The notes beneath the pieces were generated by a model. The model made no database searches, was not told the origin of the DNA, and saw only the letters and a program-made list of their open reading frames with translations. Positions 34,318-42,991 of a stretch of 64,000 nucleotides of DNA are shown here, piece by piece. This DNA comes from Gp6-AA40 sp035293405 (GTDB lineage Bacteria > Acidobacteriota > Vicinamibacteria > Vicinamibacterales > UBA2999): the NCBI GenBank assembly GCA_035293405.1, contig DATDOE010000122.1, forward strand, positions 62,001 through 126,000, in the 5' to 3' direction. The position numbers were made by a program, and so were the translations under genes. The stretch's first letter is position 1, and each line of letters begins with the position of its first letter.

Positions 34318-35072
34318 TACGTGAAATTGCGCTCGGCGATGTTCAGGAACTCGAGCGAGAAATCATCCATGGCCGCAGAGAAGTCCTTCACGCGATGCAC
34401 GAAGTGGTTGTAGAACACCACCGCCGGGATCGCCGCAAAGAGCCCGGCCGCGGTCGCGATGAGCGCCTCGCTGATCCCCGGTCCCACAACGGCGAGGCTG
34501 GTCGATCCTGTCAGCCCGATGCGCTGGAACGCGATCGTGATGCCGACCACGGTACCAAAGAGCCCGATGAAGGGCGCAACGCTCGCGGTGGTCGCCAGGA
34601 ACGTCAATCGCCGCTCCAGTTTGTTGACTTCCGTTGTGGCGGCTCGAATCAACGCGCGATCGACCGCTTCGAGGCTCTTGAGCATTGGACGACCAGGCTG
34701 CGTTCCCGGATTGGATGTGGCCGGACTCGTCAGGCGGAACTGGGCGTTGAGCTCGGCGTAGCCAGCTTGAAACACACCGACGAGCGGACTCTGTGGGAGC
34801 GACGGACAGATCGCGTTGACTTCGGAGAACTTCTGACTCTTGCGAAAGACCTCGAGGAACGTCGCCGTCTGGCGCGCGACCCTGCCATACGTGATGGTCT
34901 TGAAAAGAATGATGGCCCAGGAGACGATCGAGCAGACGATCAGAATCGCGAGAACGACCTGGTTGAGCGGCTCCGTATCGAGAAGGAGCTTGAGTATGCC
35001 GCCACCGCTCCCAGCCAGCGGGGCAACGTCCTGCACCTGTAGTGCAAGAAAGGACGAGCCAAGCGTGTGCAC
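34317..35072 (-). CDS. tolQ: TolQ/ExbB family proton channel subunit
   Basis: Inner-membrane channel subunit that with TolR converts proton motive force into motion. The 251-residue protein has three membrane helices: about 36-58 (VVLAILIVCSIVSWAIILF), about 160-185 (TASVAPFIGLFGTVVGITIAF) and about 200-225 (ISEALIATAAGLFAAIPAVVFY), matching the MotA/TolQ/ExbB family including its GLFGTVVG motif. The start is GTG 35072 with GGAGGA (35082-35077 on the minus strand) four bases before it. It is the first gene of tolQRABpal-cpoB and is preceded by a near-consensus promoter. Confidence 0.95.
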   Translation of the reverse strand: MHTLGSSFLALQVQDVAPLAGSGGGILKLLLDTEPLNQVVLAILIVCSIVSWAIILFKTITYGRVARQTATFLEVFRKSQKFSEVNAICPSLPQSPLVGVFQAGYAELNAQFRLTSPATSNPGTQPGRPMLKSLEAVDRALIRAATTEVNKLERRLTFLATTASVAPFIGLFGTVVGITIAFQRIGLTGSTSLAVVGPGISEALIATAAGLFAAIPAVVFYNHFVHRVKDFSAAMDDFSLEFLNIAERNFT

Positions 35073-35127
35073 CGAATCCTCCGGTCCATGTTGGGCACGC
35101 GCCGCTGGGACAGCGCAGTACTGCGCA

Positions 35128-35156
35128 GATTAGCACGCGCCCTGAATGCTGTCAAA
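35128..35156 (-). promoter_or_regulatory. Sigma70-type promoter of the tol operon
   Basis: On the minus strand TTGACA (35156-35151) and TAATCT (35133-35128) are separated by exactly 17 bases, the consensus spacing, and lead into tolQ with a leader of about 50 bases. Confidence 0.75.
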
Positions 35157-35184
35157 CATATGATACGATGGAAGTTCCGCCTAC

Positions 35185-36897
35185 ATGCTGCGTCTGCTCC
35201 GTATCCGCAACCTTGCGGTGATTGAGGCTGTCGAGGTCGAGTTCGAACCCGGCTTCAACGTGCTGACGGGGGAGACCGGCGCCGGCAAGTCCATCGTCGT
35301 CGAAGCGGTTGGACTTCTTCTGGGCGCTCGTGCCTCAGTCGATCTCGTTCGTACGGGCGAGCACCAGGCCACCATTGAAGCGATCTTCGAGGATCCTCAG
35401 GGCACCGAGTTCATCGTTCGCCGCGAGGTGTCGAGCCAGGGTCGGAGCCGGTCGTTCATCAACGGGGACCTCGCGACCGCGACCGCGCTTCGCGATCTGT
35501 CTCAGCGTCTGGTGGAGATCCACGGACAGAACGAACACCAGATCCTCCTCGATCCCCTCTCGCATCTGCCGCTTCTCGACGGCCACGCCGACCTCGGAAC
35601 GCTCGCTGAACGCGTGACGAGTGCCTGGCGCACGATGCGCGCGTTACGCGAGCAACTGGATCGCTCGCGCATGGACGGCCGCGAAAAGGCAGCACGGCTC
35701 GAGTTGATCGCGTTTCAGCTGAACGAGATCGAAAAGGCCGCGCCCAAGGTTGGCGAAGACGAGGAGCTGGCGGCGGCCAAGCAGGTGCTGGCCAACGCCG
35801 AACGGGTCCAACGCATCTGCCACGAGAGCTACGCCACGCTGTATGACAGCGACCAGGCGGTGCTCGCCGGCCTCGGGAGTATCTGGAAGCGAGTCGGGGA
35901 GCTGGCCGCCATCGACCCCCACTTCGCCGCGTACATGGACGCGCGTGATGGCATCAAGTCTCAGCTCGAGGACCTGGCCCACTTTCTTCGGCGCTACGCC
36001 GACGGCATCGATGCGTCGCCAGCGCGGCTTCAGCAGGTTGAGGATCGACTAGCGCTCCTTGAGCGCGTGAAAAGGAAGCATGGCCCCAGCCTCGAGGATG
36101 TGATTGAAAGAGGCCGCACGCTCCAACACGAGCGGGACATGCTGATGCAGTCGGACGCGAAGGCGGACGACATCGAGCATGCGCTCGTGTCCGCCAAGAG
36201 CGCATACTTGAAGCTGGCAGAGGAACTGTCAGCGCTGCGGCGTGGCGCATCCACGCGTTTCTCGAATCAGCTCGAGGCGCTGCTTGCGGAACTGGCGATG
36301 GCTCAGACCCGGTTCGCGGTGCGGTTCAACGAAACCGCGTTGCCAGAGGACGCCTGGAGCGAGCGAGGGATCGACCAGGCAGAGTTCTTTGTGTCGCCGA
36401 ATCCTGGTGAGGATCTCCGGCCGCTGGCCAGGATCGTTTCTGGTGGGGAACTGTCGCGAATCATGCTCGCGCTGAAAACGATGGCCGTCGATGAGAGCGC
36501 GGGGAAGACCCTGGTGTTCGATGAGGTCGATGCGGGCATCGGGGGGCGCGTGGCGGACGTGGTCGGCGTCAAATTACGAGGACTCGGCGAGCGCTTCCAG
36601 GTGTTGTGCATCACGCACCTTCCGCAGATTGCGGCCCGCGCCGCGACGCAGTTCCGCATCGACAAAACGGTTCGCGGCCAGCGGACCGTGACGTCGGTTC
36701 AACGTCTGGACGACCACGGTCGTATTGAAGAAGTGGCGCGGATGATCGGCGGTGCGTCGGTGAGCGAGCCGGTCAAAGCCAGTGCGCGGGAGTTGCTCGC
36801 TGCGTCTCGCGACGGGGGACCAAAGCCGGCAATTTCCAGCCAGGCGAAAGGGAAACAGAAAGCGAAAGGCGAAAGCGAAACCTCTCGCCGCCCCTAA
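35185..36897 (+). CDS. recN: DNA repair protein RecN
   Basis: SMC-like ATPase that helps repair double-strand breaks by holding DNA ends or sister chromosomes. The 570-residue protein has an N-terminal ABC head (MLRLLRIRNLAVIEAVEVEF, Walker A TGETGAGKS, EIHGQNEHQ). A coiled-coil arm lies at about 155-360, and the C-terminal head carries the signature VSGGELSRIMLALK, Walker B LVFDEVDAGIGG and ITHLPQIAARA. GGAAG precedes the ATG. The last 20 residues are a low-complexity Lys/Gln/Glu tail encoded by a short repeat, which suggests the stop codon moved into a repeat array. miaB begins 5 bases later. Confidence 0.94.
   Translation: MLRLLRIRNLAVIEAVEVEFEPGFNVLTGETGAGKSIVVEAVGLLLGARASVDLVRTGEHQATIEAIFEDPQGTEFIVRREVSSQGRSRSFINGDLATATALRDLSQRLVEIHGQNEHQILLDPLSHLPLLDGHADLGTLAERVTSAWRTMRALREQLDRSRMDGREKAARLELIAFQLNEIEKAAPKVGEDEELAAAKQVLANAERVQRICHESYATLYDSDQAVLAGLGSIWKRVGELAAIDPHFAAYMDARDGIKSQLEDLAHFLRRYADGIDASPARLQQVEDRLALLERVKRKHGPSLEDVIERGRTLQHERDMLMQSDAKADDIEHALVSAKSAYLKLAEELSALRRGASTRFSNQLEALLAELAMAQTRFAVRFNETALPEDAWSERGIDQAEFFVSPNPGEDLRPLARIVSGGELSRIMLALKTMAVDESAGKTLVFDEVDAGIGGRVADVVGVKLRGLGERFQVLCITHLPQIAARAATQFRIDKTVRGQRTVTSVQRLDDHGRIEEVARMIGGASVSEPVKASARELLAASRDGGPKPAISSQAKGKQKAKGESETSRRP
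36844..36880 (+). repeat. GCGAAA-type short repeats encoding the RecN tail
   Basis: GCGAAAG, GGAAACAG, AAAGCGAAAG, GCGAAAGCGAAA follow one another with 6-7 base spacing at the very end of recN. They encode an extra Lys/Gly/Glu-rich tail, and their 3' side reaches to within 15 bases of the stop codon. Confidence 0.6.
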
Positions 36898-36902
36898 GTT
36901 TC

Positions 36903-38261
36903 ATGGCCAAGAAGTACCTCATCGAAACGTTCGGTTGTCAAATGAACGTCCATGACTCGGAGCGCATGGCCGGCCTGCTCGACCAGGCAGGTTACGAGGC
37001 CACCTCCGAGGCCACCGACGCCGACGTGATCGTCATCAACACCTGCAGCGTCAGAGAACGCGCCGAGGAAAAGCTGTACACGCGCCTCGGCGAGCTTCGC
37101 GTTCTCCAGGAGGAAACAGGACGCACGCCCGTGGTCGCCGTCGCCGGTTGCGTGGCGCAGCAGGAGGGCGATTCACTCCTGAAGAAATCGAACGGCCACG
37201 TGATCAGCGTGGTGATCGGTACGCAGCGACTCAAGATGCTGCCCGTGCTCGTCGAGCGCGCGATCGCGACGCCGTTCGCAGCCGTCGATATCGACCCACG
37301 TGACGACGTCACGTTCCCTCTGGGAATCACGCGGCATACGGATCCGGTGAAGGCCTACGTCACGATCATCGAAGGCTGCAACGATCACTGCGCGTTTTGC
37401 GTTGTGCCGCACACACGCGGGCACGAACGCGTGCGCACGAAAGCCGAGATCCTCGCCGACGTCAGGGAGGCCGTGCGCTCAGGCAGAAGAGAGATCCAGT
37501 TGCTCGGCCAGATCGTCAACCACTACGCCGCACCGGACGATCCCGGCTGTGACTTCGCTGAACTCCTGTCGAACGTGAACGACGTGCCCGGGGTCGAGCG
37601 CATCCGATTTGCCAGCCCGCATCCTCGGCATACTGGTCAACGGCTGATCGAAGCTGTGCGGGATCTGCCCAAGGTCTGCAAGCACCTCCACCTGCCCGCG
37701 CAGTCCGGGTCGTCCAAGGTCCTGCAGGCGATGCGGCGCCGGCACACGCGGGAAGAGTACCTGGATCTCGTCCACCGGATCCGGGAGGCGATACCGGGAA
37801 TCACCCTGTCAACGGACATGATCGTCGGCTTCCCTGGAGAGTCGGATGCCGACTTCGAAGACACGCTGTCGCTCACGCAGGCGGCTCGCTACCACAGCAT
37901 GTTTTCGTTCAAATACTCACCGCGACCCAACACGCTGGCGTCGAAGCGGATGCCTGACGACGTCAGCGGGGAAGACAAGACCGCGCGCATTGTCGCCCTG
38001 CAGTCTCTGCAGCGACAGATTCAGACTCGACTGCACGAAGAGGCGGTCGGCCGCCTCGACGAGGTCCTCGTGGACTCGGTCAGCCGCCGGCAGCAGAATG
38101 AGATCTCCGGGCGCACCGGCGGGAACATAGTAGTGAGTTTGCCGGTGCCGTCCGATACATCAGGGAACATACCCTCTAGGCCCTGGATTGGACGCACGGT
38201 GACGGTTCGGATTACACGCGCCGGGCCTCACAGCCTGTGGGGGGAAGCGACGCCACGGTAA
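36903..38261 (+). CDS. miaB: tRNA-2-methylthio-N6-dimethylallyladenosine synthase MiaB
   Basis: Radical-SAM enzyme that adds a methylthio group to i6A37 of tRNA. The 452-residue protein has the MTTase N-terminal domain with three cluster cysteines (Cys12 in ETFGCQMN, Cys48 in INTCSVRE, Cys83 in VAGCVAQQ). The radical SAM motif CNDHCAFC (Cys159, Cys163, Cys166) and the C-terminal TRAM domain (about 385-450) follow. The usual LLGQNVN loop reads LLGQIVNHY here. QMNVHDSE and RAEEKLY identify MiaB rather than RimO or MtaB. It lies 5 bases after recN. Confidence 0.95.
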   Translation: MAKKYLIETFGCQMNVHDSERMAGLLDQAGYEATSEATDADVIVINTCSVRERAEEKLYTRLGELRVLQEETGRTPVVAVAGCVAQQEGDSLLKKSNGHVISVVIGTQRLKMLPVLVERAIATPFAAVDIDPRDDVTFPLGITRHTDPVKAYVTIIEGCNDHCAFCVVPHTRGHERVRTKAEILADVREAVRSGRREIQLLGQIVNHYAAPDDPGCDFAELLSNVNDVPGVERIRFASPHPRHTGQRLIEAVRDLPKVCKHLHLPAQSGSSKVLQAMRRRHTREEYLDLVHRIREAIPGITLSTDMIVGFPGESDADFEDTLSLTQAARYHSMFSFKYSPRPNTLASKRMPDDVSGEDKTARIVALQSLQRQIQTRLHEEAVGRLDEVLVDSVSRRQQNEISGRTGGNIVVSLPVPSDTSGNIPSRPWIGRTVTVRITRAGPHSLWGEATPR

Positions 38262-38301
38262 CCGGCCAGAGCCAGGGAACAGCGTCGGGCGGAGAACGAG
38301 C

Positions 38302-38787
38302 ATGCTGATCGAAATGAGCATCAAAGGGCTGATGGTCGACCCCATCACGAACATGCCCATCGTCATCCTCAAGGACAAACTCGGTGAGCGCGTCCTTTCC
38401 ATCTGGGTGGGGATCTTCGAAGCCAACGCCATCGCGCTGCAGATCGAGAATGTCTCGACGCCCAGACCGATGACGCACGACCTGCTCCGCAACGTCATCA
38501 CCGACCTCGACGGCAGCGTCGATCGCGTGGTCGTCAGCGACCTCAAGGACAACACGTTCTTCGCGATCATCCACCTCACGGTACGCGGGGAACGGGTGGC
38601 CATCGATGCCCGACCGAGTGACGCGATTGCGCTCGCGCTTCGCACCAGGTCGCCGATCCTGGTCGAGGAGACTGTCATCGACAACGCCAAGACCGTGGAC
38701 TTCGCGCCTGAGCCTGCCGACAATGCACGTTTACAGAAATGGCTGGAAAGTCTTGATCCAGAGGAACTTGGGAAGTACAAGATGTAG
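38302..38787 (+). CDS. DUF151 / bifunctional nuclease family protein
   Basis: A 161-residue protein of the DUF151 (BFN) family. A plant member has been reported to have DNase and RNase activity; the bacterial role is not settled. Conserved blocks are PIVILKDKLGERVLSIWVG, EANAIALQIE, RPMTHDLLRNVI and VAIDARPSDAIALALRT, matching the family core. The C-terminal tail (about 135-161) is predicted helical. It follows miaB by 40 bases, in the recN-miaB group. An 18-bp perfect palindrome begins at the first base after its stop codon. Confidence 0.9.
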   Translation: MLIEMSIKGLMVDPITNMPIVILKDKLGERVLSIWVGIFEANAIALQIENVSTPRPMTHDLLRNVITDLDGSVDRVVVSDLKDNTFFAIIHLTVRGERVAIDARPSDAIALALRTRSPILVEETVIDNAKTVDFAPEPADNARLQKWLESLDPEELGKYKM

Positions 38788-38805
38788 ATGTCGGCCGGCC
38801 GACAT
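38788..38805. promoter_or_regulatory. Perfect 18-bp palindrome, candidate operator or parS-like site
   Basis: ATGTCGGCCGGCCGACAT is self-complementary over all 18 bases and ends 9 bases before the -35 box of the parA promoter. Its outer bases TGT and ACA match the ends of canonical parS, but the core does not. No T tract follows, so a terminator role is unlikely. Confidence 0.55.
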
Positions 38806-38814
38806 TCGGCTCGG

Positions 38815-38844
38815 TTGACACTCTCGGCAGCCCCTACCTACAAT
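38815..38844 (+). promoter_or_regulatory. Near-consensus sigma70 promoter of parAB
   Basis: TTGACA (38815-38820) and TACAAT (38839-38844) with an 18-base spacer. The predicted start of transcription is about 97 bases before the parA ATG, giving a long leader with no evident hairpin. Confidence 0.75.
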
Positions 38845-38947
38845 GAGCGCACCTCTTCCCAGATTTGCGCTCCGTGAACTGCACCACGACACACTCCGCT
38901 CCCGCTGACTCGGCGCCGGCACGGATAGCCCGCCAGGTGGCCGGAGC

Positions 38948-39721
38948 ATGATCGTCGCGATTGCGAATCAGAAGGGGGGAGTCGGGAAGACGACGACCGC
39001 CGTCAACCTGGCCGCGGCGCTGGCGATGCGCGGACGGAAGACGCTCCTCATCGACCTCGATCCTCAAGCGAACAGCAGCATCTCGTTTCTGGATCCGGCA
39101 GCGATTATTCGAAGCACCTACGACGCCATCGCGGATCCCGCCATTGGCCTGGCCGACATCATCCAGCCGGCGACCAGTCTCCCGAATCTGTTCGTTGCGC
39201 CGGCGCGAATCGCACTCGCCAAGCTCGAGTCACGCCTCGTGGGGGAGCTCGACGCGCACTTCCGGCTGAAGGATAAGATCGACAAACTGGCGGGCGAGTA
39301 CGCACACACCGTCATCGACTGTCCGCCAGCCCTCGGCCTGCTCACCGTGAATGCCCTGGTTGCGGCCACGCATCTGCTGATTCCCATTCAGTCGTCGTAC
39401 TTCGCCTTGGAAGGTACTGATGACCTCCTCGAGACCATTGAGAAGGTTCGCCAGCGGCCCAATCCCGGGCTGAGGATCCTCGGCGTGGTCATCACGATGC
39501 ACGACAAGCGCACCGCGCTGGCCCGGGATATCCGCGAGCAGATTCAGAAGGTGTTCGGCGGGAAGGTGTTCAAGACCGTGATCAGCAAGAGCGTGCGGCT
39601 CGAGGAAAGCCCCGCCTACAAGGAATCGATTTTCACGTTTGCGCCGGACTCCAGTGGCGCCACCGACTATTACAGCCTGTGCGAGGAGGTCATCGAGCGT
39701 GTCGAAGCGCGGACTGCCTGA
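38948..39721 (+). CDS. parA: ParA family partition ATPase (Soj-like)
   Basis: MinD/ParA-class ATPase that binds DNA nonspecifically and works with ParB to segregate chromosomes or plasmids. The 257-residue protein has the deviant Walker A KGGVGKTTTAVNLAAALA, motif LIDLDPQANSS with the Walker A' aspartate, HTVIDCPPALGLLT (Walker B) and SSYFALEGTDDLLETIEKV. It is a short chromosomal (type Ib-like) form without an N-terminal HTH. AGGTGG (38935-38940) lies 7 bases before the ATG. It overlaps parB by 23 bases. The usual chromosomal neighbours (gidA, gidB, dnaA) are absent here. Confidence 0.92.
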   Translation: MIVAIANQKGGVGKTTTAVNLAAALAMRGRKTLLIDLDPQANSSISFLDPAAIIRSTYDAIADPAIGLADIIQPATSLPNLFVAPARIALAKLESRLVGELDAHFRLKDKIDKLAGEYAHTVIDCPPALGLLTVNALVAATHLLIPIQSSYFALEGTDDLLETIEKVRQRPNPGLRILGVVITMHDKRTALARDIREQIQKVFGGKVFKTVISKSVRLEESPAYKESIFTFAPDSSGATDYYSLCEEVIERVEARTA

Positions 39722-40526
39722 AACGCTGAGAATGCGGCACGACCAGCACTACGTGGAGGCGCTCGCGGCGTCCGCCGGCGAGCCGGTGGGGCGCATGGTG
39801 CCGATTGATCTCCTCGACCCCAACCCCAGCCAGCCACGTCAGGTCATGGGTGACCTGTCGGAGCTGATGGCCTCGGTGACAGAGAAAGGCATCATCGAGC
39901 CGCTCATCGTTCGGCAGCGCCTGGGCCGGTATCAGATCATCGCCGGCGAGCGGCGCTACCACGCCGCGGTGCAGGTGGGACTTCGCGAAGTGCCGGTCGT
40001 CATTCGAGAGGTCAATGACGCCGAGGTCATGGAACTCGCTCTCGTCGAAAACCTGCAGCGAAAGGATCTGACGGCCTTTGAAGAGGCTGAAGCGCTGCTG
40101 CAGCTTCAACACAAGTGCGGACACACGCACGAAGACATGGCGCGGAAGCTGGGGAAGTCACGAACCGCCATTACAGAGTCTCTATCTCTTGCCGCGATGC
40201 CCGACGAGGTCCGAAACCTCTGTCGGCTGGCAGACATTACCGCTAAGTCAACGCTATTACAGATAGTTAGGCAGTCAGACCCCAAGAAAATGCTCGCCCT
40301 GGTCGAGAAACTGGCCGGGCAAGGCGGCGCCACACGGCAAGCGGTTCGTCAAGAGACGGCCAAGGCCAAGGCGGGCCGGCCCAAGTCCTACGTCTTTGCC
40401 TTCAGGCCACCGACGAAAGCGTTCGATCTTCGACTGAGCTTCAAGAAGAGCAAGGTTGAACCCACCGAGATCATCGAGGCTCTCGAGAACATCATCCGGG
40501 AACTGCGCGCCTCCAAGAAGCCATAG
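39699..40526 (+). CDS. parB: ParB/Spo0J-family centromere-binding protein
   Basis: DNA-binding partner of ParA. The 275-residue protein starts with GTG 39699, preceded by GAGGAGGT (39683-39690); the longer frame from 39639 lies inside parA. Motifs: LLDPNPSQPRQVMGDLSELMASV (described as the ParB N-terminal box, residues about 35-57, key residues NPxQPR), then IIAGERRYHAAVQVG with the GERR CTP-binding residues, ELALVENLQRKDLTAFEEAE, and the helix-turn-helix KLGKSRTAITESLSL. The C-terminal 70 residues form a Lys-rich dimerisation-like domain. Together with parA and the upstream palindrome it forms a possible self-contained partition unit. Confidence 0.9.
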   Translation: MSKRGLPETLRMRHDQHYVEALAASAGEPVGRMVPIDLLDPNPSQPRQVMGDLSELMASVTEKGIIEPLIVRQRLGRYQIIAGERRYHAAVQVGLREVPVVIREVNDAEVMELALVENLQRKDLTAFEEAEALLQLQHKCGHTHEDMARKLGKSRTAITESLSLAAMPDEVRNLCRLADITAKSTLLQIVRQSDPKKMLALVEKLAGQGGATRQAVRQETAKAKAGRPKSYVFAFRPPTKAFDLRLSFKKSKVEPTEIIEALENIIRELRASKKP

Positions 40527-40529
40527 GTT

Positions 40530-40558
40530 CGAAGGACGGCGCCGCGGCGCGCCCTTCG
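40530..40558 (+). terminator. Nested palindrome after parB, possible terminator
   Basis: The 12-bp palindrome GCGCCGCGGCGC (40539-40550) is flanked by CGAAGG (40530-40535) and CCTTCG (40553-40558), forming a long GC hairpin just after the parB stop. No T tract follows. The remaining bases to 40741 show no gene. Confidence 0.4.
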
Positions 40559-40741
40559 GGACCGGTGTCCCTGCGGACCGATCACCGGGTTCGGGGCAAC
40601 AGCGCAGCCTGACCCCGGGGGCGCCGGAGGTGAAAGAGCAGCCCACGGAAGCCCTTCAGATTCGAGTTGGTTAACATAACGTGTCTTATGCGACCTTGTG
40701 AATGGCGCTGTGAATCGCCTCCGTTCTTGGCGCTCAGGCGT

Positions 40742-42943
40742 TCAGGCCCGCCAGTTCCGCGCCCCGAACCGTTCGTCCGGTACCTCGAGTTCTATCGGTT
40801 GGTGCTGCGGCTGTTGCTCGACTTCGACGGTTCCCTCAGACAACGTTACGAAGAATGCCACTGGCTCCTGCGGCCGGACCCCCAGGCACTGAAACGGCAC
40901 CCTGATCTCAGCCACATGTCCGATGGCCGCGGCAAGGCCGACGCACGTGCTGGCGTCCCAGTCCCCCTTCGCCGATCGCTTGACGAGGAGGACGTCCGCA
41001 AACTTGCCGTCCCGGCGAACCACGACCTGGAGACCCGTGGGTTTCAGGAACCGCACCGTCAGGCCAAACGTTCCGACCAGCAGCTCACGCATCGGCCGCG
41101 ACCCGTCCACGCGAATGAACAGGTGCTCCAGGTCGAATCCGAACGCGACCAGGACGAGCTTGTTCGTGCGCTCCGCGACCTGATGCATGGCCCCGGCGGT
41201 CCGGATCGCTTCAAAACTGCCGGCGCCGACCCATTCGAAGTAGTTCGTCACTGCACCGTCAATTGCCGGCTGAATCAGACCCGTCGGCCGGCGAATCTCC
41301 GCCGCCGGCGGCTGTGTCGTGATATTGGTGACGAAGAGCTCCTCAGGAATCGGCGCATCGAGCGCCCGATAGACGTTTCTTACGTGGCGCCGGAACAGGT
41401 CGTCGAACGCGAGATCGTGGTCCGACGAATGATCGTCACCGTACCACCAGAACCAGTCGCTGCCCTCGGCAATCAGCAGTTCCTCGTATGCCTGGACGAC
41501 CGATTCCTCAGCCAGCGTCGCCGGCCGGGCATCGAGGGCGCGCCGGGCATCGGCCAACTGGCTCCAGGCTCGATGGTCGTCCGCGTGGCCAATCCAGATG
41601 TAGAAGTCGCCGTTGATCCAGGACCCCGGAAAGATCGACGGCAAGGACTCCGAGGCATTCGCGCAGGCCTCGTTCATCGTCACGGTTCGCAACTGAGGAT
41701 GCGACGAGAGCCGCCGGTACAGCGCGCGCAAGAACGGACGGCCTTGCCCCTCGAAATGCTCCCAGGCGTTTTCCCCGTCCAGGATCACGAAGATCGTGGC
41801 GTCTTCCCCTGTTCGCGCCTCGTACCGCGAGCCGGCGTTCGCGAGCCGGCGAACGAAGTCGTCGGCAGCAACGTCCGCCGGCCAGGACGCATACGAGAAC
41901 CCGATCAGGTCCGAAATCGTGTGGTCCCTGAACCCGCAGGCAACACTGAGACTGGATGAGCCGACGCGATAGGGGCGATAGAGGTCCTGCGGCTGCTCGG
42001 CATTGCCCTCGCCGTCCCGATTGAAATTCCTTCCGATCGAGCGGGAGAGGATTGCCTCATCCGTCGCCATCCAGCGAAACCCCGCACGAGCCACAAGCGG
42101 CACCATCTCATCGGACACCGAGCCCTCCGAAGGCCAGAGTCCATCAGGCTTCTTGCCGAACATGCGCTCGTGGAGCGTCACCGCCCGCGTCAACTGCTCG
42201 AGGGCATCTTCAGGGCGGCGAAAGCGGTCTCGGGGCATCCGAGACGAGGGATGCGTCCGCAGGAAGACGTCCGTGTCACAGAGCAACGGAAGAATGGGGT
42301 GATAGAACGGCGACGTCGACAGCTCGACCTGTCCCCGCTGTGCCGCCTCGCGATACTCCGGAACCACGCTGCGCAGGAGCTCGAGTTCAACCGCCCGCAG
42401 CGTCAGCTTGTCGTCCTCGCTGAACCCGCGGCCCTTTGCGACGAGCGCCCGAATTCTCTTATCGGTCTCGAAGTACTGCGCATCAATCCAGACCAGCTTG
42501 TGCCACACCTGCAGGTCCCGGAGATCGTCGGTCGAAAACTGCGCCGCGAGTGCCCGTGCGCTCAACCCCTTCCCATTGGCGCCTCGCCGGACGAGCAGCT
42601 CGGCGTAGCGCGGAAACGGGTCGATCATGCGAGGCCGATGCGCGTGGAAGAAGTTCTCGACGCAAAACGCCCGCTCATCCTCGGAGAGGGCCTCCGCCGG
42701 CTTCAGACCGAGCTCCAGGTGACGGTCTCGAGCCTCATCCCGTGCGAAGGCCTCGAGCTGCACGAGAAGTGACGGCACCAGGTTGAAGGTGACGCGCACG
42801 TCGGGAAACTCCCGCAACAGCGCCACCATGCCCCAGTAGTCCTTGGTGGCGTGGAGGCGGACCCACGGAAGAATGTGCTCGCCGGTCACCAGGTCCTGAT
42901 AGAACGGCTGGTGCATGTGCCACAGGATCGCGACGCGAGTCAT
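40742..42943 (-). CDS. Glycoside hydrolase family 57 protein
   Basis: Family 57 alpha-glucan enzyme (amylase, amylopullulanase, 4-alpha-glucanotransferase or branching type), cytoplasmic as no signal peptide is seen. The 733-residue protein starts with VAILWHMHQPFY (family motif 1). It continues with WHKLVWIDA and STSPFYHPILPLL (motif 2), GLWPSEGSVSDEM with the likely nucleophile Glu273 (motif 3), VILDGENAWEHF with the likely acid/base Asp389 (motif 4) and WFWWYGDDHSSDHDLAFD (motif 5). A C-terminal beta-rich domain (about 590-733) follows. Its exact substrate cannot be read from sequence. It is convergent with parB and divergent from lptFG. Confidence 0.92.
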   Translation of the reverse strand: MTRVAILWHMHQPFYQDLVTGEHILPWVRLHATKDYWGMVALLREFPDVRVTFNLVPSLLVQLEAFARDEARDRHLELGLKPAEALSEDERAFCVENFFHAHRPRMIDPFPRYAELLVRRGANGKGLSARALAAQFSTDDLRDLQVWHKLVWIDAQYFETDKRIRALVAKGRGFSEDDKLTLRAVELELLRSVVPEYREAAQRGQVELSTSPFYHPILPLLCDTDVFLRTHPSSRMPRDRFRRPEDALEQLTRAVTLHERMFGKKPDGLWPSEGSVSDEMVPLVARAGFRWMATDEAILSRSIGRNFNRDGEGNAEQPQDLYRPYRVGSSSLSVACGFRDHTISDLIGFSYASWPADVAADDFVRRLANAGSRYEARTGEDATIFVILDGENAWEHFEGQGRPFLRALYRRLSSHPQLRTVTMNEACANASESLPSIFPGSWINGDFYIWIGHADDHRAWSQLADARRALDARPATLAEESVVQAYEELLIAEGSDWFWWYGDDHSSDHDLAFDDLFRRHVRNVYRALDAPIPEELFVTNITTQPPAAEIRRPTGLIQPAIDGAVTNYFEWVGAGSFEAIRTAGAMHQVAERTNKLVLVAFGFDLEHLFIRVDGSRPMRELLVGTFGLTVRFLKPTGLQVVVRRDGKFADVLLVKRSAKGDWDASTCVGLAAAIGHVAEIRVPFQCLGVRPQEPVAFFVTLSEGTVEVEQQPQHQPIELEVPDERFGARNWRA

Positions 42944-42991
42944 AATGAGCCGATACTCAAAGGGGGAACCTCAGGCTTCTCTGCAGGCCGA

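Noticed and set aside
40559..40741. Possible gene or AT-rich promoter around 40667-40690
   Set aside because: Short AT-rich stretch (TTAACATAAC) has no gene downstream on the plus strand and no matching -35/-10 pair toward GH57, which ends here.
40667..41959. 430-codon plus-strand frame opposite the GH57 gene
   Set aside because: Shadow of the GH57 coding strand; no family motif and Arg/Pro-rich composition.
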